Shown piece by piece: positions 32,805-44,492 of a stretch of DNA of 64,000 bases. The position numbers and the translations under genes are program-made. The stretch comes from Protea cynaroides (Eukaryota > Streptophyta > Magnoliopsida > Proteales > Proteaceae): contig CM053270.1 in NCBI GenBank assembly GCA_028583415.1, positions 7,386,342-7,450,341 of the forward strand. The letters run 5' to 3'. Each line of letters begins with the position of its first letter. Positions within the stretch are counted from its first letter, which is position 1. The notes beneath the pieces are model-generated. The model saw only the letters and a list, made by a program, of their open reading frames with translations. It did not search any database and was not told the origin of the DNA.

Positions 32805-33690
32805 TACCTTTCTTCCGCTTCTTCCTTCTGTTTCTCCTTCTTCTTCCTCAAGCTCCCTCTGATTTTCTCGGTTCTGCAGGTTGGTCTGCAACTTTTCAAT
32901 TCCTCTCCTCAGTTTCTCTCTTCTCTTTCTCAAAACTGCACCTTCGGGTCCTCTCCTCTCTTTGATTCTTTTTCTTTCTCCTCAATGCCTTCTATCTTTC
33001 TCTCGATTCTCTCTCATATCTCTCCCCCTCTTCTTCTCGCTGCTGCCTCTCTTTCTGATTTCTCCCTCTTCTTCTCAACGCCTTCTCTCTCCCTCTCAAT
33101 TCTCTCTGATATCTCTCCCCCTCTTCTTCTCGCTGCCGCCTCTCTTTCTGATTTCTCTCTTCTGATTTTTTTTCCTCTTTTTTTTTTCTCCTTCTCTCAT
33201 GATTCTTCTCGGTCTCTTTCTCTCTGTTAGTCGAGGAGAAGATTTTTCTTTTTTCTTCTTCTCCTCTCTCTTTTTTTCTCCCCTCTGTTTCTGCTCTCTT
33301 TTCTCAACGCTATTTCTCCCTCTCCTTTCTTTTTCTTCGGCCATCAGTCCCCCTTCATCTCTCCTTTTTCTCTGATTTTTCTCAATCTCCCTTTTTCTCT
33401 TCTATTCCTTCGGCTCTGGTCCCCTCCTTCAGATCTCGCCTCTCTCTGCTTTCTTTCCTTTTCTCGATCTCCCTCAATCTCTCAATCTCTTTCTCATTTT
33501 TCTTTCCTTTTCTCGGTCTTAAATTCTTTCTTTTTTTTCTTTTTCTATTCCTTCGAATCTGGTCCCCTCCTTCAGATCTCGCCTCTCTCTGCTTTCTTTC
33601 CTTTTCTCGGTCTCCCTCAATCTCTCAATCTCTTTCTGATTTTTCTTTCCTTTTCTCGGTCTCAAATTCTTTCCCTTTTTCTTTTCCAAT
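32805..33690. repeat. Polypyrimidine tract with internal repeats
   Basis: The plus strand is almost pure C/T, with repeats such as TCTCTCATATCTCTCCCCCTC and CTTTCCTTTTCTCGGTCT at spacings of about 60-110 bases. The counterpart in copy 2 is 41700-42545. Open frames across it are low-complexity and I do not take them as genes. Confidence 0.85.
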
Positions 33691-33709
33691 CGGATCTTAC
33701 TTGCTTTTT

Positions 33710-33860
33710 ATATATAAAACATATATATAAATATATAATATATTAATATATTAATATATATAATATAATATACATATAAAACATATGTATATATTATATG
33801 ATATATTATAATATATTATACATTATATAAACATATAAATAATATATAAAAGAAATAAAT
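33710..33860. repeat. AT-rich TATATA block
   Basis: About 150 bases of TATATA/AATATAT sequence after the pyrimidine tract; copy 2 has a similar block at 42590-42680. Confidence 0.8.
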
Positions 33861-34884
33861 GCATATGCGCCGACATGAATTGGTCCGGACCGGTCCAGAT
33901 TGGGTCAAACAAGACAAGTCGAGATTGACAGGACTAGACTAGCTTAGGTTAACTGGTTTGGGCCAAAGTTGACATTTCATAGTCTATTTCTGCCACCATT
34001 CCACATGAAATTTTTTGATAGCCTTTCTTCTAAATTTTCTACGTTCACTTTGTAGAACACTAAAAATGAGGAATATTAGAACTTGAATCACCTCATTTGG
34101 AAATAAAATGGCCAACTTATGAATTTTTGAAGTTTAAGCAGGCCAATTATCAATAATTTGACTGACCGTTCTGCATGGGATCCTTCGGAGACTTCTATCG
34201 AAAATCCTTTACGTCCACTTTGTAGAGTACTAAAAATGGAACATAATGAAACTGAAATTACCTGATTTGGATATGGGGTGACCAAAATATAAATTTTCAA
34301 AGATTAAATGACCATTTTCATGTGTAACTTTGCATGAGACCCTTCGGAGACTTCTATCCGAGATTTTTTCACGTCCACTTTGTAGAACATCACAAATGAA
34401 GAATAATGGCCTTGGAATCATCTGAATCCGACGTAGAATGACAAAGATATGAAGCTTTGAAGTTCTAACGATAATTTTGCATGAAAGCTTGCATGGAGCC
34501 CACCGGTGACCTTTGTCCGGGATTTTTCACGTCCACTTTGAAGAGGACTAAAAATAAGGAATATAGGCCTTTGAATCATTTGATTTCGATATCAGATGAC
34601 TAAGATATGATGACTTAAAGTTTAAATGATAATGCATGCATCATACGATAATTACGTAAATGCCCTTGCACTTTCAAACTGCGATATCTTCCTTGATTGA
34701 CGTCAGAATTTGATGATTCTGGTCTCATTTCGAAGATAATTTCATGACCTATTCATCCAAGTAGGTAATAGCCTATGACCCTACTGTGGGATTCATTAGA
34801 GAATCACCAACCTTTGGGTTAAAGGTCGAAAACCTGCCATATTGGTTCACTTATGCTGAGGGTAGCAAAAATGGGGTGCTTACA
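33861..34884. other. Terminal kilobase of the 5-kb insertion, copy 1
   Basis: Clearly homologous to 42690-43776. Four or five units of about 130-150 bases each carry CACGTCCACTTTG or TACGTTCACTTTGTAGAAC followed by ACTAAAAATGA. No gene. Confidence 0.7.
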
Positions 34885-34889
34885 CCAAG

Positions 34890-36081
34890 GTGGAGTTTGG
34901 TCGGTACATTATGTATGATGATCTTGCCTGCTTTGGGATACATGAGACATTTTGAGGCTGGGCTAGGCACCCGCACTGAACATTAAAGAGGACGTGTACC
35001 CTAACCTGGTGCGCTATTTTTACTGCAACCTACAATACACCCTAGATGAGGCAACGGGAGTGTTACGCCTCACCAACAGGGTGAAGGGTGTAGACTTTGC
35101 ATTGGACGTCACGTGCTTGTCCGAGCTGTTGAGCATTTTTTCTGGCAGGGAACAGTTTTATAGAGGCCCCCGCGAGGCATTAGGCATCACTGAGGATGAC
35201 TGGGTGAGGATACGGGAGACTCTTTTCCAGCCTGAGTTGTTGAGTAAGCTGAAAGGCAATGTGGAGGCTGATTTTTTCCTAGGGTCATTAGTCAATTGGT
35301 TCAGCATAACATCCTCCCTAGAGCGCGACACTGGGAGGAGTTGAACAGCTTCGCAATGTATGTGACCTATCGCATTTACACGAAACAGCCATTGTGCCTA
35401 CCATACATCATCCTGTGTACCATCATATTCACAGCCGAGCACTTGGCCATGGGGAAGTTCCCTTATGGTCGGTTGATCACCCATCTCTTTTATGCCGCTG
35501 ATGTAGTCCTAGACGGGGAGGTCATAGAGAATGGCCCAGAATCATCCAACTTCAACTGAAACACCATAGTTCGGATGGAGTTGCACGAGATCGTGATGTC
35601 TAACCCAGAGTTAGAGGCATGCCCAAGGCCATCACGAATGGGACATCGTCCGGGACGCGCAACTATAGTTAGGGCTTATGTTGGAGCTAACACTAGTCGT
35701 GGGACACAAGTCGAGGATCAGAGGGCCGAGTCGACCACCAACAATGAGAGCAAGGATGACTATGACAGTGGTGATGAAAGCGATAGTGATGACGAGGGTG
35801 ATGACATGGATGAGGACGTGGCCCTCGAGGTGCAAGACACCTCCCCAGCTGCTAGGACTCCTAGGCCTTACAACCACATGGCTGAGGTACATGGTATGCT
35901 GAGGCTCATGCAGCAAGAATTGGAGAAATTACGGGTGGGGCAGGAGACAATCATACCACAACAGGCGGCCATATTGACACGGCAAGACAGCATCTCGGCA
36001 CGACAGGAGAGCATAGAAGCAGACATAGGTTACCTCCAGGATGCCATGGTGTCCATCGGGCACATTTATTACTATGTCTGA
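34890..36081 (+). pseudogene. Main coding block of the E3 extra gene, after the insertion
   Basis: This is the better preserved part of the gene described at 15234-36081. Three consecutive open stretches (34994-35344, 35296-35559 and 35575-36081) lie in two or more frames, so few indels separate it from an open gene. The closing 60 codons are rich in Gln, Arg and Glu with regular hydrophobic spacing. The E1 and E2 copies also end in acidic or Pro/Gln-rich tails, so the tail is a real part of the family here. Confidence 0.7.
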
Positions 36082-36489
36082 CGTGGACCCCACCACTGGT
36101 AGTCGTAGTTTTGCCCCTTTCTTTGATTTTCTCTCCCTTATTCGCTTATAAATTCAGCTCTTTCTTGTACTTTTAGGATAACTGCTCGACTTGTGAGCCA
36201 TATCTCACTTTTGGTTTGTAAATTTGTTGGATCATGGGTAATCGTCCTGTTTGTGGACCGTACCCAATTTTTGTACATGAAATCAGATTATAATGAATTT
36301 GGTTCTTCTTTCTTACTTTCATTATGATCTTTTCTTAATTCTTGTAGTGTAATCTACCTCAAACTACTGTCTGTACTAATTACTAACTTGTTGGTTCGTA
36401 CGTGTCTTTTAATTATATCCTAGGCATCTGCCACTGAACTTATGGAAACACACATGCAGGGGAATTGTTGGTAGAATTAGAGTAATTGG
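36082..36489. other. Leader of E3 between extra gene and primer site
   Basis: AT-rich sequence without an open frame. It corresponds to the roughly 340-base stretch between gene end and primer site in E1. Confidence 0.5.
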
Positions 36490-36501
36490 GCTCTGATACC
36501 A
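36490..36501 (-). other. Primer-binding site of E3 (initiator tRNA-Met)
   Basis: The minus strand reads TGGTATCAGAGC, a perfect match, next to an LTR end (TGTAACA on the minus strand). Confidence 0.85.
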
Positions 36502-38542
36502 GTGTTGTTACAGTCCATTTTCAGATACGAACGTAATACCCAGGTCGACCCATGAGGTGACCCAAATCAACCCAGGATCCACAAGCCACTGTAATCTACC
36601 AAACCAAATCCACAGTCCACAATAGCAATATCCAACAATAATCAAGTAAAACAAATCAGAGTAATAATAGCGAAAGCAGATTAATAAGTAACAGATGTCA
36701 TCTAGTGATATCATAACAAAAATTAAAGTGTTGTTATGAATACATCCAAGTGTTTCCCAAAAGTACCGTTGTGAGGACAATATTGGATGGATTTGGAAAG
36801 TCGCCACCTAGATTAAGGTTTAGGACCTCAGAAATGTGAAATCTCACCTCAAGGTAAAACTTCAATTTACTCATGACCCTTAGATTGGATTTTTGGTCCA
36901 TCAGAGATTGGGTAAGCGTCAGGTTACGATTATGGGAAGGGGTTAGGCACCCAAACCGTCTGATCGAAATCGATCTCCTATACCTTTCCTATGCTAGATT
37001 CTATCTATTAAATCGAACCAAACCAAGTGGTTTGATATCATTGAACCGAATCTGGATCCACCAGATTGCCTACGTATCACGGATTTCTTCCGAAAATCAG
37101 GTTCACCATCGTAGTTCAGGTGTGATTAAAGTTTATGACTGTGATTTATGCTTGTGCATGATTAAGTTCATTGTTCAAGTTGAAGTTTATGCTTGAAAGG
37201 ATGAAAAACTCTATGGGTTAGGATCTGGATAGTCCATACGAATTGATAGATAGTCCTAGTGGATCTAAGAATGGATAACCCTTTTTGGATCTGAATGTGG
37301 ATAAACCTATTTGGGTCGAAATATAGATAACCCTTTTCTGGGTTGGAATTATGGATAACCCTTTCTGGGTTGAAATGTGAATAACCCTATTTGGGTCGTT
37401 GGAATGTGGATGGATATCCTAATGGATCTATGGATAGTCCGAGTGGACTAAGGTGTAGATCCGAATTTGGGATTATCCCTGGCCTACGTATCCTAGGGCT
37501 TGCCCTAGGAATCAGAATCCACGTAATTCGAAATGATGGGATAACATGTTCTAGGTTAAGGATTTAGATCCTATTCTAGGTTTAGGATTTAGAACCTATT
37601 CTAGGTCTAAGGAGCAACCTATTCTAGGTTGAAATATGCTGAGGGGCAGAGATCGTCCTGAACTACCCTTTCATCCTAAGCTCTAATTTTGGAAGGTTTG
37701 GCAAGGTATTCTCTTTCTTTATTAAAACTTTTATAATTTTTCATTATACCCTTCCCAAAAATGTGGGTGCCTAAATGCACGTCACCACGCCTAGATTGTC
37801 TTCTTAGAAGTTGCATATATGGCAGTTCATCTAGGATGTTGCAAAAAAATGAAGTTATTGCCAAAAAATAGAATATTCTATCTAAGCATGGCATATAATG
37901 CATTTATGGCAACTAACACAATATATAGCAAGATTATGAAAATCTCCCCAATATGGCATGTGTTGCAAATAAGGCAAGAACCTATATGGCAAGATCTAGT
38001 ATGCTAATCTAAGCATGGCAAGACCTAATATGGCAAGAAATCAATATATGCATCTATATGTCAATATGGCAAGCACCAAACATAGAATGGAAATATGGCA
38101 AAAAAAAATATCATGAATCATCTAAATAAGCAAGAAATCAATATTATAGCATGTGTATACATGGTAAGAAATATCCATCATACCAAATATAGAAATAACA
38201 CATAAAAAACCAATAATGGCAAGCAATTTAGAGATTGTTATGCCAAATATTGCAAAAAAAAATGTTAGCATTACATGCATGATACGTTGAATGAAAATAG
38301 CAAAGCACTTTCTGTGTACTTTTTATAAATCGACTTGTAACCCTACTTCCAGGAAGTCAAATGAAACACAAATATATCAAGTTAAGGCTAATTCAATGAA
38401 TTACATTTTCTCTGAAGGGATGTATCCCAAATTCTGGGTCTAAATCGGTTACACCCCAATTTCGCACTATTCAGAATGGTGTGATGAACTAAGACATAAA
38501 ATAAAATAAAATAATCAATTACATTTCCTTAATAATAAAAAT

Positions 38543-38676
38543 CTAATCGAAAACGCAAGAGTTGCACTCACATGACGAATCATGCGACTCCTTCATGACT
38601 TCTGCATCCATCGTCGTCGCATGTCCGTACATAGGAGCATTTATATAATCTTCTACAGTCGTACCTGCATCATCAA
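38543..38676 (-). CDS. LTR-encoded conserved segment with Cys-rich end (older AGGGTCG-family copy)
   Basis: After the acceptor ATGTTTTTAG the minus strand is open in phase 1 for 44 codons: DDAGTTVEDYINAPMYGHAT, then SHDSSCECNSCVFD and TAG. Its frame is intact although the LTR itself is old enough to have lost its TG end. The sister is 30931-31064. Confidence 0.5.
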
Positions 38677-40223
38677 CTAAAAACATTCGACGTCGAAAGG
38701 GTGAACACACATCGTGGCTCAGTGAGCAAACAAAACAATGCAACAAGCATATGCATGCATTCAATTCATATATTTGGTCTGGTTCATAAGTTTGCAATGT
38801 GCTATAGAAAGGATAGGTGGCCGTCACACCTCTATACACGAATGTGTGGAACCGCCTAATGGATCAAACACCATTGTCGCCCCCACATGCACCCACCATG
38901 GAATAGAGATAGAGCTAAAGTGCTTAGGACCGCACCGCATCACACTTCCCCTGATGCTCTACCCATACCAACACGTAAGCCCCTGTTAGCGAGGGCTTGC
39001 AAACTGGGCTCGCAACTAACCAATCCTAATGTCAAACAGTGTATCCAAGGCCTCACCCCAGCATCCCTCAATACATCCATAGAAAGAGAGCTAAGGCCCC
39101 CCGTCAGAGTCAGAGACTACACGGTCAGAGACCACCTCCCCTGATGCCCTACGACGTAATAGTTCTGCTAAGAAAATGGCGATACGACGATGTTAGTGGA
39201 CAAGACTTGAGTAGAGATAGAGCTAGAGTCTGGTGACCAGGATGAACCACAGTGTCACGTCCTCGCCCTGATGCTCCACTCGCATCAAGTACACTAACCA
39301 CACACATACATTCACATGCCTATTCCTAGCGTCATCGTCATCATCATGTTATAATAAACGAAATTAAATATGCATGAACAGTAATAACAGAAATAGTGGA
39401 TGATATGTGATATGCACATTACAATCATATAAGCATAAAATCATTCATAGTATTGGACTCAATAAACGAAAACAGTTTATTATTAGCCAATTAGTTTAGG
39501 TCTTGTTCCCTCACCTTTGATTGAGTGTAGATCCTCGTTCAAGCTTTATGAATCACTTTTAATTTAGTAGAAAGACCTAACAAGTCGATAAATTTTAATT
39601 AGAATTAATTCCAATAAATTTAGACTAACCTAAATCGTAGGGTCGCAGGTAGGGTAGCACCTAGGGTAGTAGTTTTCTACGACCCTAGGGTGTAGGGTCA
39701 GACGTGGGGTCAGATACCATTCGACCCTACATGTGACCACACCCTCCCTGGGACTTCCCAAGGGCATGTGGTCGATCCTGTGGTCTCGTAGGGTCAGTTA
39801 TCATTCGACCCTACGTGCAACCACACGTATAATGAGTCGACCTTTCATTCTAAAGTTCATTCTTTCATGTTTGGATCATTTGGCTTACTTTCATGGTCCA
39901 TTCTATAATTGTTCTATGGCTCAAAACTACAAGTTATACACTATTCATAGTCCATAATGATTTCCTCCATGGAATCTCTTGAAACTTGTCCATGGATGGA
40001 TGATTTGGGTTTCTCCTAACCCTATGTTCTTCATAACTATTCTATGATCTCTTATTCAGGTAAAGAATTAGGTCCATACCTTTATTCAGAGGTTTCTCTG
40101 AAGTTTCCTTCTCTTCCTTAGTCTTCTTCTTCAAGTTTCCTTATCTTCTTCTCTTCCTTCTCTTTCTCTTTCTCCCACTTTCAATTAGGGTTGTAAAGGA
40201 GTGAAAGAGGCTAAGGGACGTCC

Positions 40224-40231
40224 TATTTATA
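40224..40231 (-). promoter_or_regulatory. TATA box of solo LTR
   Basis: TATAAATA on the minus strand, in the place expected from the sister LTR. Confidence 0.6.
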
Positions 40232-40610
40232 GAGGAAAACCCTCCATAATAAGTCCCAATGAGTTTAGGAAAGATCCCCTTAGAATTAGGAAAGTTTCCT
40301 AATTTTTTATTTCTGTCTGTCATCGTAGGGTTGGACGTAGGGTCGCAGGATCCGTCGACCCTACACTTCTTAGTCATCCAATCCTACGACTAAAAAGTCA
40401 TGGGTTGGACTTCTGTTGAGGTGGGATCGACCCTACCTGTTTAGGCATGCGACCTACCCTTACATTTATTGTTTTTGGGTTAGACTCATACCTGGTCTTG
40501 TGATTTCTTCACGCACTTGGTCCACTTGGCTCGATCATGATATGTAGACTGGTCATGACACAAGAATGTAAGGTTAGACCGGATTCGTGGCGTGCGGGTC
40601 TTACAAAACC

Positions 40611-41699
40611 CATGAGAAAGCTCACCCAAATTTGGGCTTCAATTCTGACAGAGTCTATTCCAGACTCTATTGGGTCATGGTAAAACTGATGCACATAGGG
40701 CTTTTCATGTCCAAATGGACCCCAACTTATATGAGATCGAAGTAGACTCAGAGATCTACAATTTCTCTGCAGGGGTCAAAACCTAACAAAAAGGCCAAGT
40801 GGGTCAAAAAACACTCACAATGACAAGTCATCAATGCACTATCCATAATCATTCCAGATTCAGACCATTTTTATTTTAAAATCCATATTAAATTCAATAT
40901 TCATTAAAAATTTAATCCACTTACCTGACCTTAAACTAGATTAGCAGATCTGTAATTCATCTCAAGGAGTCAAGTCCAGAATATCACTCTAAGACATAGA
41001 TCTTTATAGATCTATGGGCATTAATTTCAAGGTCAGACTCTATTCAGATTCTGTCCAAATTCGGTGTAAAATTCATATAAAATTCATTATTCAATGAAAT
41101 CAAATGACACTAGGATTCAACGTAATTTATGGGGTTACTTGCTACTTTCTTCTCAAGACCCCAAATTCTAATTATGGGTGCAAAGCCTAGTTCTAAGCCG
41201 ATTTACAGGGTGCTCAGATTCTGACCTTGTTTCTGTGCACAGTAGTTTACACGATTTTTTCATGGCCTTCCCAGATTCAAATGAATCCGAATTTTTTAGG
41301 GGTTCTTTCTGACTCATAGATGAGTCTAGGGTAAAATTTTGAGGGCCATTGGATTGATTTTGATATTGTAACTGAAACCCTAATCCAGGTTCTAGATCTG
41401 GTGTTTTAAATTTGGTGTTCCACTCATGGATTTGTTTGGCTAAGCAACCCTCCATGGATGGAGCTCAGTTTTGGACTAGAGGAGTCTCGTATCATGTAGA
41501 ATGAGGGAAAAATCATAGACATGGTAAAATCATGGCAAAGGTTGATCAAATATGTATCATCAATGTAAATCACATACTATAACCTATCATGGCCTATTCA
41601 ATCATTCATATTCATCAAAGATAATTATTGGGACATGAGTTTAGGCTTCTTACCTTATTCTAAAGATAGGTAAATCCTTTGTTGCAGCTTGCTTGAAGA
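40611..41699. other. Non-coding body of the 5-kb insertion, copy 2
   Basis: Continuation of copy 2 after the nested solo LTR. It carries no convincing open frame. Confidence 0.5.
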
Positions 41700-42545
41700 G
41701 AACGATGATGGTGAGTGCTCTTCCTTTTCTTTTCTTCTTTCTCCTCTTCTTTGCTCCTTTCTTTTCTAACCCTCCGCCTTTTTTTTCTTCCTCTTCTTCT
41801 TCTCGGCTTCTTCTTCTTTCTCCCCTTTTTCTTTCTTAGTTTCCTCTTCTTTCTCCCCTCCTCTCTTCTCTCACGTCTCTCTCCTTTTCTCTTTTTTTTT
41901 CTCTCACGTCTCTCCCCTTTTCTCCCTTTTTCTTTCCTTTTTTTTCTCCCTCTTCCCTTCTCTCTTTGTTCGGATTCTCTCAATCTCCTTTTTCTTTCCT
42001 TTTTTTTTCTCCCTCTTCTCTTCTCTCACGGCTCTCTCCTTTTCTCCTTTCTTCTTTCCTTTTTTTTCTCTCTCCCTTCTCTTCTCTCATGGCTCTCTCC
42101 TTTTCTCCTTTCTTCTTTCCTTTTTTTTCTCTTTCCTTCCTCTCTTCTCTTATGGCTTTCTCCTTTTCTCCTTTTCTCCTTTCTTCTTTCTTTTTTTTTC
42201 TCTTTCCTTCCTCTCTTCTCTCACGGCTCTCTCCTTTTCTCCTTTTTTCTTTCCTTTTTTTTTTCTTTCCTTCCTCTCTTCTCTCACGGCTCTCTCCCTC
42301 CCTTGTTCAGTCTCTCTCTTTTTCTCCTTTTTTCCTTTTTTTTCTCTTTCCTTCCTCTCTTCTCTCACGGCTCTCTTTTCTCCTTTCTTTTTTCCTTTTT
42401 TTTTTCTCTTTTCTTCCTCTCTTCTCTCATGGCTCTCTCCCTCCCTTGTTCAGTTTCTCTCAATCTGTTTCCTTTTATCTTCTTCTTTCCATCTTCTCTC
42501 AATCTCTCTTCTTTCTTTCCTTATCTTCTTTCCTATTCTCTCAAT
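41700..42545. repeat. Polypyrimidine minisatellite
   Basis: Units of about 75-90 bases built from TCTCTTCTCTCACGGCTCTC and CTTTTCTCCTTTCTTCTTTCC repeat at least six times. A 299-codon open frame on the plus strand consists of Leu, Phe and Ser only and is a by-product of the composition. Confidence 0.9.
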
Positions 42546-43945
42546 CTAAATCAATCCATGGCTGATCTCTACTATTCTTCCAAAAATTTACATAGATTGT
42601 ATAATATAGTATAAAATTATATAACATATATAATATAATATATTATATATAATATGCATATAATTATAATTATATATAACATCTATGCCCTTGCACTCAC
42701 AGGATGCACTAATTTAAATCGAACTAGACTGGACTAGATTGATTGGACTAGACTGTCATGGGTTGACTGGACTAAGTTGACCTAGCTGCCTTGGTTGGAC
42801 CAACACTGACTTAGATTGATTGGGTTTGGGCCAAGATTGATTTTTTTTTCTATCATTTCATAGGTCATTTCCACCCCCATTCCGCATGAAATTTTTCAAT
42901 AGCCTCTACTCCAAATTTTCTACGTTCACTTTGTAGAACACTAAAAATGAGAAATACTGGAGCTTGAATCACTTCATATGGAAGTAAAATGGTCAACTTA
43001 TGAATTTTTAAAGTTTAAGCACGCCAATTTACGATAATTCGACTGACCACTCTGCATGGGATCCTTCGGATATCTCTATCTAAAACCCTTTATGTCCACT
43101 TTATAGAGCACTAAGAATGGAACATATTGAAACTGAAATCAAGTGATTTGATTGTAGGGTGACCAAAATATAAATTTTCAAAGATTAAACAACCATTTCA
43201 ACATGTAATTTTGCATGGGACCTTTCGGAGATTTCTGTACTGAATTTTTCACGTCCACTTTGCAGAACACCAAAAATGAAGAATAATGGCCCTTGAATCA
43301 TCTGAATCGGACGTAGAACGGCAAAGATATGAAGCATTGAAGTTCTATCGATAATTCTGCATGAAAGCTTGCATGGGACCCATTGGTGACCTCTACCCGG
43401 GATTTTTCACGTCCACTTTGAAAATGACTAAAAATAAAGAATATTGGTACTTAAATCATATGATTCAGATATCGGATGATCAAGATATGATGATTTGAAG
43501 TTCATCGATAATTTATGCATGCATCCTACGATAATTACATAAACGTCCCGACACTTTCAAACCGACTACAAGTGTGATACCTTCCTTGTTTGATGTCAGA
43601 ATTGGGTGATTCCAGTCTCAATTTGAAGATAATTTCACGACTTATACATCCGAGTAGGTAATAGCTCATGACCCTGCTGTGGGGCTCATTAAAGAATCAC
43701 AAACCCTTGATTAAAAGCCAAAAACTTGTCATATGGATTCACTTATGCTGGGGATGGCAAAAATGGGGTGGTTACAACCGTATCATATTATTTATACATT
43801 TACCCATAATGAAAGGAGTAAATCTGTATCAACTGACATAAATGGATTGAATAAATCTGTATCAACTGAAATAGATGGATTGAATACATTTATCAACAAA
43901 AAGAATCATATATAATCTAGGAAGGAGAGTAAGGGGCGAGCTGCA

Positions 43946-44076
43946 TCAGGCATAGGCGCAGTCGCTGTAGGCGCAGCCCTCGCTGTGCTCGCCAGAAAAG
44001 TCCTTGCCTGCAGAGGTATCACCCACCAAAGGGGACTCCATAAAATCAGCAACGGAGAAATCTCTTGTATCAGAAT
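43946..44076 (-). CDS. LTR-encoded segment, diverged copy (E3 5' LTR)
   Basis: After the acceptor CATCTTTTTAG the frame enters in phase 1 and runs 43 codons: SDTRDFSVADFMESPLVG, then a Gly/Ser-rich middle, then CAYSDCAYA and TGA. It is the most diverged of the copies: the first Cys pair is reduced (GCAYSDC), yet entry phase, length and the VxDFxxxP word are kept. Confidence 0.4.
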
Positions 44077-44095
44077 CTAAAAAGATGTATCGAAT

Positions 44096-44259
44096 AAGGA
44101 ACCGGGGAGTACCTCTGATTAGAGTGCTATGGAGAGATCATTTAGAACAAGAGGCCACTTAGGAGCGTAAAGAAGAAATGAAAGCCAAATACCCCCAGTT
44201 ATTCGAGGTATGATTTTAATTTTAATTTTGAGGATGAAATTATTTTTAAGGAGAAAGGG
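44096..44259 (+). pseudogene. Chromodomain end of another Tekay pol, plus polypurine tract
   Basis: The plus strand reads VPLIRVLWRDHLEQEAT, a TAG where Trp is expected (TGG to TAG), then ERKEEMKAKYPQLFEV and TGA. This is the C-terminal Tekay chromodomain. TTTTAAGGAGAAAGGG at 44244-44259 is the polypurine tract of this fragment. Confidence 0.8.
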
Positions 44260-44438
44260 TGTAATAACCAAGCATCATGTGGTATTGAGTTGTGGAAATT
44301 TTCCACTTCTTTATAGGGCTTATCTGCAAAAGGGAGTAGTTGAGGGGCATTTTGGTAATTTTGCCAGTCAAGGTAAGTTTTAATGTTATTAATATTATAT
44401 TATTATTATTGTATGTGTTATATTTGTATGTGTGTGAA

Positions 44439-44492
<54 letters not shown>

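Larger units (their letters stand above)
15342..34884 (-). mobile_element. About 5.2-kb solo-LTR-like insertion, copy 1 (nested)
   Basis: The ends are TGTGAGGAC at 15342 and GGGGTGCTTACA at 34884, flanked by CCAAG (15337-15341 and 34885-34889). Removing E1 (15689-27739 with one duplication) and the solo LTR (29024-31346) leaves about 5170 bp. Its second copy is 36770-43776. No primer site, polypurine tract or coding region belongs to it, so it is either a very long solo LTR (such lengths are known in Tat/Ogre-type elements) or a non-coding non-autonomous element. Minus-strand sense is preferred because that strand starts TGTAAGCACCCC, a common plant LTR start. It holds minisatellites (27890-28415), a long pyrimidine tract (32805-33690) and an AT block (33710-33860). 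Confidence 0.8.
15234..36081 (+). pseudogene. E3 extra gene (putative plant transposon protein family), split by a 19.5-kb insertion
   Basis: The N-terminal part begins MAPRRREAPPETQGFDSFW at 15234 and is cut after about 35 codons by the insertion 15342-34884, whose target duplication is CCAAG. The gene resumes at 34890: KVEFGRYIMYDDLACF, then NIKEDVYPNLVRYFYCNL, LTNRVKGVDF, HNILPRARHWEEL, LPYIIL and FPYGRLITHLF. The tail has an acidic run (DSGDESDSDDEGDDMDED) and a Gln/Arg-rich helical stretch suited to a coiled coil (residues before IGYLQDAMV), ending at TGA 36079-36081. Frameshifts lie near 34960, 35300 and 35560. The gene is antisense to E3, whose primer site follows at 36490-36501. The resemblance to Pfam Transposase_32 is by eye; the molecular role of that family is not established. 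Confidence 0.75.
38447..40605 (-). mobile_element. Solo LTR (AGGGTCG family), older copy
   Basis: The reverse complement matches 29024-31341 in order. The right end is GCGGGTCTTACA at 40605; the left end is GGTTACACCCC, decayed from TGTCACACCCC. Flanks are AAATC (38442-38446) and AAACC (40606-40610), a duplication with one mismatch. The TATA box is 40231-40224 on the minus strand. Intact LTR-encoded segment at 38676-38543. Confidence 0.85.
36770..43776 (-). mobile_element. About 4.8-kb solo-LTR-like insertion, copy 2 (nested)
   Basis: The ends are TGTGAGGACAATATTGG at 36770 and GGGGTGGTTACA at 43776, flanked by ACCGT (36765-36769 and 43777-43781). Without the solo LTR 38447-40605 it is about 4840 bp. 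It is homologous to copy 1 along its whole length, including the site where E1 inserted in copy 1; here that site is empty (37105-37125). No coding capacity. Confidence 0.8.
36503..44095 (-). mobile_element. 5' LTR of E3, split by the 5-kb insertion
   Basis: Two pieces, 36503-36769 and 43782 to about 44095, are joined when the insertion 36770-43776 and one ACCGT copy are removed. The inner end lies at the primer site. The outer end is lost where a plus-strand pol fragment begins near 44096. The second piece contains a conserved LTR-encoded segment (44076-43946). It cannot be compared base by base with the 3' LTR at 9778-11275, because the two keep different thirds of the LTR; their assignment to one element rests on order and strand. 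Confidence 0.55.

Noticed and set aside
32748..33344. Open frames of 82-160 codons near the first polypyrimidine tract
   Set aside because: Same composition effect as at 41700-42545; not conserved between the two repeat copies.
34994..36081. Possible functional transposase gene of a DNA transposon
   Set aside because: The ends belong to an LTR element (primer site 36490-36501, LTRs), there are no terminal inverted repeats around the gene, and no DDE-type catalytic pattern is visible; the family name reflects annotation habit rather than shown activity.
41715..42614. 299-codon open frame, apparently a Leu/Phe/Ser membrane protein
   Set aside because: It lies entirely in a polypyrimidine minisatellite; any C/T-only strand gives Leu, Phe, Ser and Pro codons and no stop. 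Two other frames are open over the same bases.
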